From an uncultured Bacteroidia bacterium (GTDB taxonomy: Bacteria; Bacteroidota; Bacteroidia; Bacteroidales; UBA932): a stretch of 36,643 nucleotides of DNA. The stretch's first letter is position 1. Each line of letters starts with the position of its first letter. Below the pieces are notes generated by a model. It searched no databases, was not told the origin of the DNA, and worked only from the letters and a program-made list of their open reading frames with translations. Shown piece by piece: positions 26,501-34,966 of this stretch. The DNA lies in NCBI GenBank assembly GCA_902791945.1, contig CADAXR010000009.1, forward strand, positions 1-36,643. The letters are read 5' to 3'. The translations under genes were made by a program, and so were the position numbers.

Positions 26501-29260
26501 TTACTGCTTTACGACGATGTTTACAATCCTTCCGGGTACCACAATGACCTTGACTATGCTGCCAGTGCCGACCCACTTTGCGGTGTCTCCCATAGCTCTG
26601 ACCTCGGCCTCGACCTCGGCGGGAGAGAGGCTCTTCGGAAGATCGACCATGAACCTGGTCTTGCCGTTGAAAGAGACAGGATAGGTCACGGAATCCTCTA
26701 TGGTGTAGGCCTCGACATATTCCGGGAAGACAGCGTAGGTCACCGAATCAGCGTGGCCCAGCTGGTGCCAGAGTTCTTCGGCAATGTGAGGGGCGAACGG
26801 GGAGAGGAGGATGACGAGCGGCTCGAGGATGGCGCGCTTGGAGCAGCCCTGAAGCTCTCCGAGCGCAATCATGAAGGCGCTTATCGCAGTGTTGTAGGAG
26901 AACGCCTCTATGTCTGTGCGGACCTTGCCGATGAGGACGTGGAGAGCCTTGAGCTCCGCCTTCGTCGGCTCCTCGTCATTCACGAGGAAGTCATCGCGGT
27001 CCCAGAACAGGCGCCAGAACTTGCGGAGGAAACGGTGGACGCCGTCGATGCCCTTGGTGTCCCAGGGCTTCGACTGCTCGACCGGTCCGAGGAACATCTC
27101 ATAGAGACGGAGGGTGTCGGCGCCGTAGGTGTCGCACACATCGTCAGGGTTGACGACGTTGTACATCGACTTGGACATCTTCTCGACGGCATAACCGCAT
27201 ATATACTCGCCGTCTTCGAGGATGAACTCCGCGTCCGCGTACTCCGGACGCCAGGCCCTGAAGCCGTCGAGATCGAGCCTGTCGTTCCTGACAAGGGAGA
27301 TATCGACGTGGATTTCCGTCGTCTCATAGGAGTCCTTGAGGCCGGCGGAGACGAACTTGTTGGTCCCGACAATGCGGTAGACGAAGCTCGAACGGCCCTG
27401 GATCATGCCCTGGTTGACAAGCTTGCGGAATGGTTCGTCCTCGACCACGTAGCCGAGGTCGTAGAGGAACTTGTCCCAGAAACGGGAGTAGATAAGGTGT
27501 CCCGTGGCGTGTTCGGTGCCGCCGACGTAAAGGTCGACGCTGCGCCAGTAGGCATCAGCCTCAGGGCTCACGAGAGCCTTGTCGTTGTGGGGATCCATAT
27601 AGCGCAGGTAGTAGGCGCTGGAGCCGGCGAAGCCCGGCATAGTGCTCGTCTCGAGGGGCCAGCCGTCGAAAGTCCAGTCTTTCGCGCGGGCAAGGGGCGG
27701 CTCGCCGCTCTCCGTCGGGGCGTATTTGTCTATCTCGGGAAGGGTCAGCGGGAGCCTGTCGAAAGGCACCGGAGTCGGGATGCCGTCCTTGTAATAGATA
27801 GGGAACGGCTCGCCCCAGTAGCGCTGACGGGAGAATATGGCGTCACGGATCCTGTAGTTGACTTTCCTGTGGCCTATGCCGTGGGATTCGACGTAATTGA
27901 TGGCGGCGGGGATGGCTTCCTTCACCGTGAGTCCGTTGAGGAAACCGCTGTTGACCATAATCCCCTCCTTCGCATCGAAGCTCGACTCAGAGACATCCGC
28001 CCCCTCGATCAGAGGGATAATGGGGAGATTGAACTTGCGGGCGAAAGCGTAGTCGCGGCTGTCGTGGGCCGGGACCGCCATGATGGCGCCCGTGCCGTAG
28101 CCGGCGAGGACATATTCGGATACCCAGACGGGGACTTTCTCCCCGGTAAGGGGGTTGGTGGCATAAGAACCGGTGAATACGCCGGTGACGGCCTTGCCGG
28201 CTATCCTTTCCCTCTCGGTCTTCTTCTTCACGGAAGCGATGTAGGCCTCCACAGCTTCCTTCTCGGAAGCGGCGGTAAGTTTTTCGACCCACTCGCTCTC
28301 GGGGGCGAGGACCATGAAAGTCACGCCGAAGACCGTGTCGGCGCGGGTCGTGAAGATCGTCATGTCGTAGGACACTCCGTCACATTCGACCTTGAAAACC
28401 ATCTCAGCGCCTTCCGAACGGCCGATCCAGTTGCGCTGCATCTCCTTGAGGGAATCGCTCCAGTCGAGGCTGTCGAGGGAGTCGAGCAGCCTGCCGGCGT
28501 AGGCCGAGACCCTGAGCTGCCACTGGGTCATCTTCTTCTGGAAGACAGGGTGTCCTCCCCTCTCGGAATAGCCGTCTTTGACCTCGTCGTTGGCGAGGAC
28601 AGTCCCGAGGGCGGGGCACCAGTTGACCGTAGATTCGCCCTGGTAGGCGATGCGGTAGTGCATGAGAACGTCGGACTTCTCTTTCCCGGAGAAGGAGTTC
28701 CACTCGGCGGCGGTAAAGGAAGGGGCGTCATTGCAGGCCGCGTCGACAGCGGCGCTGCCGCCTTCCGCGAAGGCCTTCTCCAGCTCCTCAATCGGACGGG
28801 CCTTGTCGAGGCTCCTGTCGTACCAGGAGCCGAACATCTTGAGGAAAGCCCACTGGGTCCACTTGAAATAGGCCGGGTCACATGTCCTCACTTCCCTGTC
28901 CCAGTCGAAAGAAAAGCCTATCCTGTCGAGCTGGCTGCGGTAGCGGGCCACATTGACAGTGGTTGTCTTCTCAGGGTGCTGTCCCGTCTGGATGGCGTAC
29001 TGCTCGGCGGGGAGGCCGAAGGCGTCGTAGCCCATGGGGTGAAGCACGTTGAAGCCCGTGAGCCTCTTGTAGCGGGCGAAAATGTCGGAAGCTATGTAGC
29101 CGAGAGGATGGCCTACGTGAAGTCCCGCACCGGAAGGGTACGGGAACATGTCAAGCACATAGAACTTCGGCTTCGAGGCATCCTCGACAGCCTTGAACGT
29201 CTTCTCCTCAGCCCAGCGCTTCTGCCATTTTTTCTCAATCTCCTTGAAATTGTAATCCAT
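26501..29260 (-). CDS. leuS: Leucyl-tRNA synthetase
   Basis: 919 aa, normal for bacterial LeuRS. It charges tRNA-Leu in the cytoplasm. The class I motif is [18 protein letters not shown] (HVGH at 48-51), and KMSKS is at 694-698. The CP1 editing domain is present ([20 protein letters not shown]), and the C-terminal anticodon-binding domain ends with [10 protein letters not shown]. The start follows 6 nt after the upstream M28-TonB gene, so leuS appears to be expressed inside the operon, without a T-box or other leader of its own. A longer frame on the opposite strand across this gene is a codon-bias artefact. Confidence 0.97.
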   Translation of the reverse strand: MDYNFKEIEKKWQKRWAEEKTFKAVEDASKPKFYVLDMFPYPSGAGLHVGHPLGYIASDIFARYKRLTGFNVLHPMGYDAFGLPAEQYAIQTGQHPEKTTTVNVARYRSQLDRIGFSFDWDREVRTCDPAYFKWTQWAFLKMFGSWYDRSLDKARPIEELEKAFAEGGSAAVDAACNDAPSFTAAEWNSFSGKEKSDVLMHYRIAYQGESTVNWCPALGTVLANDEVKDGYSERGGHPVFQKKMTQWQLRVSAYAGRLLDSLDSLDWSDSLKEMQRNWIGRSEGAEMVFKVECDGVSYDMTIFTTRADTVFGVTFMVLAPESEWVEKLTAASEKEAVEAYIASVKKKTERERIAGKAVTGVFTGSYATNPLTGEKVPVWVSEYVLAGYGTGAIMAVPAHDSRDYAFARKFNLPIIPLIEGADVSESSFDAKEGIMVNSGFLNGLTVKEAIPAAINYVESHGIGHRKVNYRIRDAIFSRQRYWGEPFPIYYKDGIPTPVPFDRLPLTLPEIDKYAPTESGEPPLARAKDWTFDGWPLETSTMPGFAGSSAYYLRYMDPHNDKALVSPEADAYWRSVDLYVGGTEHATGHLIYSRFWDKFLYDLGYVVEDEPFRKLVNQGMIQGRSSFVYRIVGTNKFVSAGLKDSYETTEIHVDISLVRNDRLDLDGFRAWRPEYADAEFILEDGEYICGYAVEKMSKSMYNVVNPDDVCDTYGADTLRLYEMFLGPVEQSKPWDTKGIDGVHRFLRKFWRLFWDRDDFLVNDEEPTKAELKALHVLIGKVRTDIEAFSYNTAISAFMIALGELQGCSKRAILEPLVILLSPFAPHIAEELWHQLGHADSVTYAVFPEYVEAYTIEDSVTYPVSFNGKTRFMVDLPKSLSPAEVEAEVRAMGDTAKWVGTGSIVKVIVVPGRIVNIVVKQ

Positions 29261-29266
29261 ATGTCG

Positions 29267-30640
29267 TTATTTTCTCTTCTTTTCGAGCACCACCCCGTTT
29301 AGGGATACCTTGCCCTTTCGCGTGTCTTTGAGGACAAACTGGACGGGGATGGTCATCACCGTCGCGACCTTGACTCCGCCTACGCGGCCGGGCTTCCAGC
29401 CGGGAGCGGCTTTCACCACCCGCACCGCCTCCGCATCGAGCGACGGCGACACTCCCCTCACGACCTCGACTTCGCTGATATTGCCCTTGGCGTCAATCAC
29501 CATCTCGAGGATAACCTTGCCCTGGATGCCGCGTTCAACGGCCTCCCGGGGATATTCAAGGTAATTATAGACCCAGTCGAGGAAAGCCTTGGGGTCGCGG
29601 CTGCCGAGGAAGGTCGGCTTTACGTCGCACTCTCCGTAAGGCACGGCGTGGATCTCCTCCCTGGGCTTTTTCTGCTTGCGGACCGAGTCGTTGCTGAATA
29701 GCGGAGTCGGAGCCGCGGAAAGACGGAGCGTGAAGCCGTAGATGTATTCGAGCTCCTTTTCCATCAGGTCATAGTCGAGGATGGATGGGGTGTCCCTTTC
29801 GGTGTTGAATTCGGGGTAACGGCCGGTAGTGAACATCACGGAGGGGATTTCACTGTTGTAGAAGGCCATGTTGTCGGAAGGATACGGGGCCTCGCCCACG
29901 ACTACCGGCTTTACCGGCTGAAGCTCACCGCTTTCGGCGGCGAGAAGGCCGTTCAGATCCTGATTGGAAGCCGTGAAGGCGGAGAAAGTCCCGCTTCCGA
30001 GCATGTCGAGGTCTATCATCGCGTCCCAGCCCTCGGTGGAGGGGAAACGGTTGTGGATGAAGTGCCAGGCGCCGGCGAAAGTCTCGCCGGAAGCGCCGAA
30101 GCCCACAATCATCACGCTGCGGCTAAGAAGCAGGGAGGAGCGGTTCAGCTTCTTCGCAAGCTCGATGAGCATCGCGACGCCGGAAGCGTTGCCGTTGGCC
30201 CCGTAGAAAATGCGGGGCACAAGCTGTCCGTCTCTCATGTATGCATCGGCGCCGCGCCCGTCAAGGCGGGCCCCTATGACAATATACTGCCCCTGGTAAG
30301 CCTTGTTGGAGCCCTCGATGAGGGCTATGACGTTTCTCGTCTGAACCGTGTCTCCGGAAGCCGTGCGGATGGTTATGCTTTCGTCGGGAGAGGAGACCAT
30401 AGTGATGCCCTCTTTCTCAAGGGATTCGCGGAAATAGGCCGCGGCAAGGGCTTCGCCCTCGCTGCCTGCCTTCCGGCCTTCCTTATCTGCAGCTGCAAGA
30501 TATTCCACGTGCTCCTTGAAGGCACGGACGGCCTCGCTGTCGTAGAGGTCCGCATAGCCCGCGCCCGGAAGGAACTGGGCCCGGGCCGCGAATGCGCAAA
30601 GTGATACGAGAAGCGCCAGGACTGCCTTTTTCATCGTCAT
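29267..30640 (-). CDS. Degenerate M28 peptidase-like protein fused to a TonB C-terminal domain
   Basis: 457 aa from ATG 30640, which overlaps the upstream stop as ATGA; ATG 30634 (MKKAVLALLV) is an alternative. Signal peptide ends near ARA-Q22. The M28 fold is clear (IVIGARLDG, YGANGNASGVAML, GFGASGETFAGAWHF, MIDLDMLG, FNTERDTPS). Compared with the family, however, the metal ligands are mostly replaced: H to R125, D to N149, catalytic E and ligand E to S184 and G185, and H to N279. Only D212 remains. The C-terminal 100 residues are a TonB-C domain (YPREAVERGIQGKVILEMVID, ending in IPVQFVL). A periplasmic binding or scaffold role, not proteolysis, is inferred. Confidence 0.85.
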   Translation of the reverse strand: MTMKKAVLALLVSLCAFAARAQFLPGAGYADLYDSEAVRAFKEHVEYLAAADKEGRKAGSEGEALAAAYFRESLEKEGITMVSSPDESITIRTASGDTVQTRNVIALIEGSNKAYQGQYIVIGARLDGRGADAYMRDGQLVPRIFYGANGNASGVAMLIELAKKLNRSSLLLSRSVMIVGFGASGETFAGAWHFIHNRFPSTEGWDAMIDLDMLGSGTFSAFTASNQDLNGLLAAESGELQPVKPVVVGEAPYPSDNMAFYNSEIPSVMFTTGRYPEFNTERDTPSILDYDLMEKELEYIYGFTLRLSAAPTPLFSNDSVRKQKKPREEIHAVPYGECDVKPTFLGSRDPKAFLDWVYNYLEYPREAVERGIQGKVILEMVIDAKGNISEVEVVRGVSPSLDAEAVRVVKAAPGWKPGRVGGVKVATVMTIPVQFVLKDTRKGKVSLNGVVLEKKRK

Positions 30641-31164
30641 TCGTTGATTAGTATCCATGCCTTGGGCGGGCACACGCCGGCTCCGCGGAGCTTTTCGAGG
30701 GTGTCCGTGACCATGACGGGGTCGTCCGTCATGCAGATACCGACGCTGCGGAGGCCGCTGCGAAAGTGCACAATGCATGCCGAATAGCCGTCCTTCTCAC
30801 AGGAAGCCGCCTTTTTTGAGGCGTAGGCAGGATTGGCGAACGCGCCGACGATGATGATGTACTTCTCCGCGGGAGCGGATCCGTAGATGCCGCCGAGGGA
30901 TGTCCTGGTGAATGCAAGGCCGGGGACGGTGCGGAGGGTTTCGATGGCGGCAAGCGAATCGGCCTGCCGCTTCATGGCGGCCTCAACAGCCGCGACGGAA
31001 TCAGCGACGGCTTTCTCGCGGGCCGCCTTCTCCTGAGCAACCCTCTCCCGGACGGCCGCAACCTCGGCCGAGGAAGGCCTTCCGGCGACGGCGCGAAGGA
31101 AGTCGCAGCCGCTCACGAGAGCCGCGCTGACAAGCAGCGCCGATATGATTCCCCTTACGTGCAT
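30637..31164 (-). CDS. SPOR-domain lipoprotein
   Basis: 175 aa from ATG 31164. The N-terminus MHVRGIISALLVSAALVSGC has a lipobox (LVSGC), so it is a lipoprotein of the periplasmic face. A charged helical linker with Ala/Glu/Lys repeats follows (about 33-80). The C-terminal part, KYIIIVGAFANPAYASKKAASCEKDGY to the end (quoted region about 100-175), fits a SPOR domain, which binds denuded peptidoglycan at division sites. It is the first gene of the minus-strand operon and overlaps the M28-like gene by four bases. The open frame upstream of 31164 runs into the promoter and is rejected. Confidence 0.8.
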   Translation of the reverse strand: MHVRGIISALLVSAALVSGCDFLRAVAGRPSSAEVAAVRERVAQEKAAREKAVADSVAAVEAAMKRQADSLAAIETLRTVPGLAFTRTSLGGIYGSAPAEKYIIIVGAFANPAYASKKAASCEKDGYSACIVHFRSGLRSVGICMTDDPVMVTDTLEKLRGAGVCPPKAWILINE

Positions 31165-31172
31165 ACAATCTG

Positions 31173-31180
31173 CAAATTTA
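31173..31180 (-). promoter_or_regulatory. -7 element of the SPOR-leuS-yitT operon
   Basis: On the minus strand TAAATTTG is a full TAnnTTTG match, 8 nt before the ATG at 31164. This implies a leader of only about five bases. No TTG is seen at -33. Confidence 0.5.
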
Positions 31181-31191
31181 AGAAAAAATCG

Positions 31192-31199
31192 TAATTTTA
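31192..31199 (+). promoter_or_regulatory. Possible -7 element of the Y-family polymerase gene
   Basis: TAATTTTA is one base from TAnnTTTG and ends 8 nt before the ATG at 31208. It sits back-to-back with the SPOR promoter. No LexA-type palindrome was recognised in the 43-bp divergent gap. Confidence 0.35.
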
Positions 31200-31207
31200 C
31201 GCATCCG

Positions 31208-32701
31208 ATGAAAGAGCGCACCTACATAGCCATAGACCTCAAGTCATTCTATGCCTCAGTCGAGTGTGTGGACAGGGGGCTGGACCCGCTGGACACCAAT
31301 CTCGTGGTTGCGGATATGACAAGGACGGAGAAGACGATCTGCCTCGCCGTGTCGCCTTCGCTGAAGTCCTACGGCATCGACGGACGCGCCCGGGTGTTCG
31401 AAGTCACGCAGCGTCTGACAGAAGTCAACAGGGAGAGGGCGGCGGCCTCCCGCAGCCGCAGGCTGACAGGGAAGTCGGTCTATCTCCACGAACTCAAGGA
31501 GCACCCCGACTGGGAAGTCAACTACATCGCCGCGCCGCCGCGTATGGGCCATTATCTTGAGGTCAGCAAAAAGGTCTATGAAGTCTATCTCAAATACATC
31601 GCCCCGGAGGACATCCACGTCTATTCGGTCGACGAGGTGTTCATGGACGTCACGCAGTACCTAAAACTCTACAAACTGAGCGCCCACGCCCTTGCCATGA
31701 AGATGATTCGCGACGTGCTATCCGTCACGGGGATCACCGCGACGGCCGGCATCGGGACCAACCTCTACCTTGCCAAAGTGGCGATGGACATAGTCGCGAA
31801 GAAAATGCCGGCGGACAAGGACGGCGTCCGCATCGCGGAGCTCGACGAAGCCTCCTACCGCGAGCAGCTATGGGATTACAGGCCGATCACAAAGTTCTGG
31901 AGGGTAGGCCGCGGGACAGCGGCAAGACTTGCCGTCTATGGCATCGACACAATGGGGAAGCTCGCAAGGGCGTCCATTGAAAAGGAGGAGCTGCTGTATT
32001 CCCTGTTCGGGGTAAACGCCGAACTTCTCATAGACCACGCCTGGGGCTGGGAACCCTGCACGATGGACCTCGTGAAGGCCTACCGGCCGGAGACAAAGTC
32101 TTTCAGCCGCGGGCAGGTGCTCTCGGAGCCGTACAGCTGGGAAAAGGCAAGGATAGTCATGCTGGAGATGGCCGAGGCGGCGAGCCTCCACCTTGTAGCC
32201 CGCCACCTTGCGACCGACCAGGTCGTCATCACCGTCAGCTACGACGCCGCAAGTCTTTCGGACCCTTCCGTGAAAGCAAAATTCAAGGGACCGGTGGGCA
32301 GGGATTACTATGGGAGGCCCGTCCCGAAGCACGCTCAGGGGACGGCCAATCTCGGCCGTCCGACATCGTCGACGAAGCTGATCACCGAAGCCGTCGCGAA
32401 TCTCTATGACAGCATTACAGACCGCAGGCTCCTCGTCCGGAGGCTGAATATCTCGACCAACCGGGTCGTGGACGAAGCCGAGGCCGCAAAGCCGGCGCCG
32501 CTCCAGCTGGACCTGTTCACGGACTACGAATCCGCGGAAAAAGAACGGCGTGAAACGCTGGAAAAGGAAAGGAGGCTGCAGGAGGCGCAGCTTGCCATCA
32601 AGCAGCGCTATGGCAAGAACGCCATCCTCAAGGGCATCGACTTCGAGGAGGGCGCGACGACAAGGGAGCGAAATGCCCAGATAGGAGGACACAAAGCATG
32701 A
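31208..32701 (+). CDS. Y-family DNA polymerase (UmuC/UvrX-like)
   Basis: 497 aa from ATG 31208 (MKERTYIAIDLKSFYASVEC). It performs translesion synthesis. Catalytic carboxylates are D10 in IAIDLKSFY and D142/E143 in YSVDEVFMD. The fingers region has SPSLKSYGIDGRARVFEV and the thumb has helix-hairpin-helix features (FWRVGRGTAARLAVYGIDTMG). The C-terminal little-finger region includes LVRRLNISTNRV. A tail of about 60 charged residues ends the protein, with PLQLDLFTDYE, a QLxLF-type motif that may bind the beta clamp. It resembles the UmuC-like class often paired with a small downstream protein, and here it overlaps a 58-codon gene by ATGA. Confidence 0.92.
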   Translation: MKERTYIAIDLKSFYASVECVDRGLDPLDTNLVVADMTRTEKTICLAVSPSLKSYGIDGRARVFEVTQRLTEVNRERAAASRSRRLTGKSVYLHELKEHPDWEVNYIAAPPRMGHYLEVSKKVYEVYLKYIAPEDIHVYSVDEVFMDVTQYLKLYKLSAHALAMKMIRDVLSVTGITATAGIGTNLYLAKVAMDIVAKKMPADKDGVRIAELDEASYREQLWDYRPITKFWRVGRGTAARLAVYGIDTMGKLARASIEKEELLYSLFGVNAELLIDHAWGWEPCTMDLVKAYRPETKSFSRGQVLSEPYSWEKARIVMLEMAEAASLHLVARHLATDQVVITVSYDAASLSDPSVKAKFKGPVGRDYYGRPVPKHAQGTANLGRPTSSTKLITEAVANLYDSITDRRLLVRRLNISTNRVVDEAEAAKPAPLQLDLFTDYESAEKERRETLEKERRLQEAQLAIKQRYGKNAILKGIDFEEGATTRERNAQIGGHKA

Positions 32702-32874
32702 AAGAGGACTATTCCGACATAATCGGGCTCCCCCACTACGAGCCTGTGAACCACAAAAGGATGCCCCTGAAAGAAAGGGCCGCCCAGTTTGCGCCATACG
32801 CCGCCCTCGGCTCTCCCACGCCGGAGATCACTCCTGCTCAGGAAGATCAGGAGCAGCAGGAAGAATATTATTAA
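32698..32874 (+). CDS. Small conserved-type protein coupled to the Y-family polymerase
   Basis: 58 aa: it starts MKEDYSDIIGLPHYEP, has RMPLKERAAQFAPYAAL in the middle and ends EQQEEYY. The ATG overlaps the polymerase stop (ATGA), so translation is coupled. The pattern 'YxDIIxLPH...M...RAAQFxPFAAL' is one I recognise from small proteins encoded next to UmuC-like polymerases in anaerobes, in the position held by YolD-like proteins in Bacillus. The function is unknown; an accessory or regulatory subunit of the polymerase is inference. The Gln/Glu-rich tail looks disordered. Confidence 0.8.
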   Translation: MKEDYSDIIGLPHYEPVNHKRMPLKERAAQFAPYAALGSPTPEITPAQEDQEQQEEYY

Positions 32875-32879
32875 TTTTG
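32872..32879 (+). promoter_or_regulatory. Possible -7 element giving a leaderless HD-domain mRNA
   Basis: TAATTTTG matches TAnnTTTG and ends 4 nt before the ATG at 32884, so transcription would start at about the A of the start codon. It overlaps the stop of the 58-codon gene. No TTG is seen at -33. Confidence 0.35.
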
Positions 32880-32883
32880 TGCT

Positions 32884-33510
32884 ATGGATCCGTCACTTAT
32901 ACAGTACGTTGAGAGCAGCGTTATTCCGAAGTACGCCGGGTTTGACAAGGCGCATCGCGAGGATCACGCGAGAGCGGTGATTGGTCGCGCCCTTGAGATG
33001 GGGAAGCGCTACGATATCGACGAGAATATGCTGTATGCCGCTGCTGCATGCCACGACCTCGGGCTCGCGGTGGACCGGAAGACGCACCACCTTGAAAGCG
33101 GACGTATTATCCGGGCCGACCGCGAACTCCTGCGCTGGTTCACCCCGGAGCAGATAGAGACCATAGCGCAGGCGGCAGAGGACCACAGGGCCTCGGCCAC
33201 GACGCCTCCGAGGAGTATCTACGGATCGCTGGTGGCGGAAGCGGACAGGATGATAGTCCCGGAGACGATTATCCGAAGGACGGTACAGTTCGGCCTGTCG
33301 CACTACCCCGGCCTGGATAAAGAAGGCCACTGGCAGCGCACGCTGGAGCACCTCCACGAGAAATACGCCGAAGGCGGATACCTCCACCTCCTGATCCCGG
33401 GATCGCCGAACGAAGAACCTCTCGCCCGCCTGCGCGGGATTATCCGTGACGAAAAAGTCCTCCGTCGCATCTTTGAAGAGGTATTTCTAGAGGAAAACGA
33501 GAATATATAA
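32884..33510 (+). CDS. HD-domain phosphohydrolase
   Basis: 208 aa. The HD metal site is formed by H28 (HREDHAR), H57-D58 (AACHDLGL) and D121 (VAEADRM), with H101 in AEDHRAS as a further typical residue. Proteins of this family hydrolyse nucleotides or other phosphate esters in the cytoplasm. The substrate cannot be told, and there is no GAF, PAS or RelA-type domain. It starts 9 nt after the small gene and ends 10 nt before rmuC, suggesting one transcript, possibly with an internal promoter. Confidence 0.85.
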   Translation: MDPSLIQYVESSVIPKYAGFDKAHREDHARAVIGRALEMGKRYDIDENMLYAAAACHDLGLAVDRKTHHLESGRIIRADRELLRWFTPEQIETIAQAAEDHRASATTPPRSIYGSLVAEADRMIVPETIIRRTVQFGLSHYPGLDKEGHWQRTLEHLHEKYAEGGYLHLLIPGSPNEEPLARLRGIIRDEKVLRRIFEEVFLEENENI

Positions 33511-33520
33511 AGATTACAAT

Positions 33521-34843
33521 ATGACAACACTTATCATCGCCATCGTTGCTGCAGTCATCATCATCGCCATCGTCATCGCCTGGATTCTCACCGCCAATAA
33601 GGCCAAAGCGGCTTTCAGGGAAGAACTCGGACGCAAGGAGGCCGAGATTATTCACAAGGAGGCCGACCTGCGCACTGCGGAGGCACTTCGCGAGAACGAA
33701 AGGGAGCAGCACGAAAAGGCCCTGGCGGAGATAAAGGCCAGCCACGAGAAAGCCCTCTCCGACCTGAGGGCCGGACAGGAGAAAGCCATCGAGGCGGCCA
33801 GGACCGCGCTGGCCCTTGAGAACGAGAAGATTCTCAAGGCCCGCGAAGAGGCGCTCAAGAAAGAAGCGGCCGAGACGATGAAAAACATCACCGGCGGTCT
33901 GAACCAGACCATAAAAGGGATGACCGAAGCATTCGAGGCTCAAAAGAAATCGCACTCCCAGGAGGCCACCGACATCAAGGCCGTATTCGACGAGACCGTC
34001 AAGAACTTGAAAGAGCAGACCAAAGCCATAGGCAACCAGGCCGAAGACCTTGCCAAGGCCCTCAAGGGCAAAAACAAGGTCCAGGGCAACTTCGGCGAGA
34101 CCATCCTGGAGAACATGCTGGGAGAGCAGGGTTTCCGCGAAGGCTATGACTACGAGTCGGAATACTGGCTCCGGGACAAGGACGGCAACCGTATACGCAA
34201 CGAGGAGACCGGCAAGCACATGCGCCCCGACTTCGTCCTTCACCTCCCCGACCGGACAGACATCCTTGTGGACTCCAAGATGTCCCTGACAGCCCTGACG
34301 GACTACTATGCCGCCGAGACGGACGAGGAGCGGGAAGACGCCGCCCTACGCAACCTCGAGTCGGTCAGGAACCACGTCAAGGAACTCACCGGCAAAGAGT
34401 ACCAGAAATACGTGGTCGGCCGCAAGACCCTCGACTTCGTCATCATGTTCATCCCCAACTACGGGGCCTGGCAGCTGGCAAAAATGAAGGATGCCGGCAT
34501 CTTCAACTGGGCGCTCGAGCACAGCGTGCTCATCACGACAGAGGAGACCCTCATCCCCTTCCTGCGCCTCATCCACGGCGCCTGGCAGCAGAAGGAACGT
34601 ATGGAGAACATCGAGGAAATTGTGAAGGCCGCCCAGGACATGGTCGAGCGCGTCGGTATCTTCTGCCACGCAAATGCCGCACTGCAGAAAGACCTCGAAG
34701 GCGTCCTTGAAGAGTTCAAGGAGAACACCAACCGGCTCGTCGACGGGAAGCAGAGCATCGTGAAGGCCGCCATGCGCGCCATCAGCCACGGCCTCACTCC
34801 CCCCGCCGGTAAAAACACCCTCCCTCAACTAAAACAGGAATAG
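33521..34843 (+). CDS. rmuC: DNA recombination protein RmuC
   Basis: 440 aa. An N-terminal membrane helix (residues about 3-24, rich in I/V/A) is followed by a long charged coiled coil to about 190. The RmuC nuclease-like domain follows, with GNFGETILENMLGEQGF, HMRPDFVLHLPD, ILVDSKMSLTALTDYY and FVIMFIPNYGAW. RmuC limits rearrangements at inverted repeats and is related to restriction-endonuclease-fold nucleases. Length and motifs are normal. It follows the HD gene closely and is the last gene before the AT-richer AbiE region. No strong terminator is visible after it. Confidence 0.95.
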   Translation: MTTLIIAIVAAVIIIAIVIAWILTANKAKAAFREELGRKEAEIIHKEADLRTAEALRENEREQHEKALAEIKASHEKALSDLRAGQEKAIEAARTALALENEKILKAREEALKKEAAETMKNITGGLNQTIKGMTEAFEAQKKSHSQEATDIKAVFDETVKNLKEQTKAIGNQAEDLAKALKGKNKVQGNFGETILENMLGEQGFREGYDYESEYWLRDKDGNRIRNEETGKHMRPDFVLHLPDRTDILVDSKMSLTALTDYYAAETDEEREDAALRNLESVRNHVKELTGKEYQKYVVGRKTLDFVIMFIPNYGAWQLAKMKDAGIFNWALEHSVLITTEETLIPFLRLIHGAWQQKERMENIEEIVKAAQDMVERVGIFCHANAALQKDLEGVLEEFKENTNRLVDGKQSIVKAAMRAISHGLTPPAGKNTLPQLKQE

Positions 34844-34912
34844 TTTGAAAGGGCTCCCCGATTCATCGGTATATTTAAATATAGACATTTTCTTTTGCCC
34901 CAACAAGTATTA

Positions 34913-34942
34913 TTGTTTTGTTTCTAAAATTCACTATATTTG
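34913..34942 (+). promoter_or_regulatory. abiE-2 promoter
   Basis: TTG (34913-34915), 19 nt, TATATTTG (34935-34942), 24 nt before the ATG. This matches the Bacteroidota consensus and lies within the palindrome at 34916-34961. Confidence 0.65.
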
Positions 34943-34961
34943 CAGAGTTTTAGAAACAAAA
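34916..34961. promoter_or_regulatory. Palindromic operator over the abiE-2 promoter
   Basis: TTTTGTTTCTAAAA (34916-34929) and TTTTAGAAACAAAA (34948-34961) are perfect 14-bp inverted arms around an 18-bp spacer. The spacer holds the -7 element. The left arm fills the -33/-7 gap, and the right arm covers the region just downstream of the start of transcription. It is the likely AbiEi autorepression site. Confidence 0.75.
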
Positions 34962-34966
34962 TAGTA

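Noticed and set aside
26486-29302. A very long open frame on the plus strand across leuS, longer than leuS itself
   Set aside because: It is the mirror of leuS codons rich in C/G third positions. Its translation is low-complexity V/G/E/R/D-rich with no motifs, while the minus-strand frame has HVGH and KMSKS.
34940-34966. TTG start nine codons upstream of the second AbiEi
   Set aside because: This TTG is part of the -7 promoter element, so it cannot be in the transcript; ATG 34967 is used.
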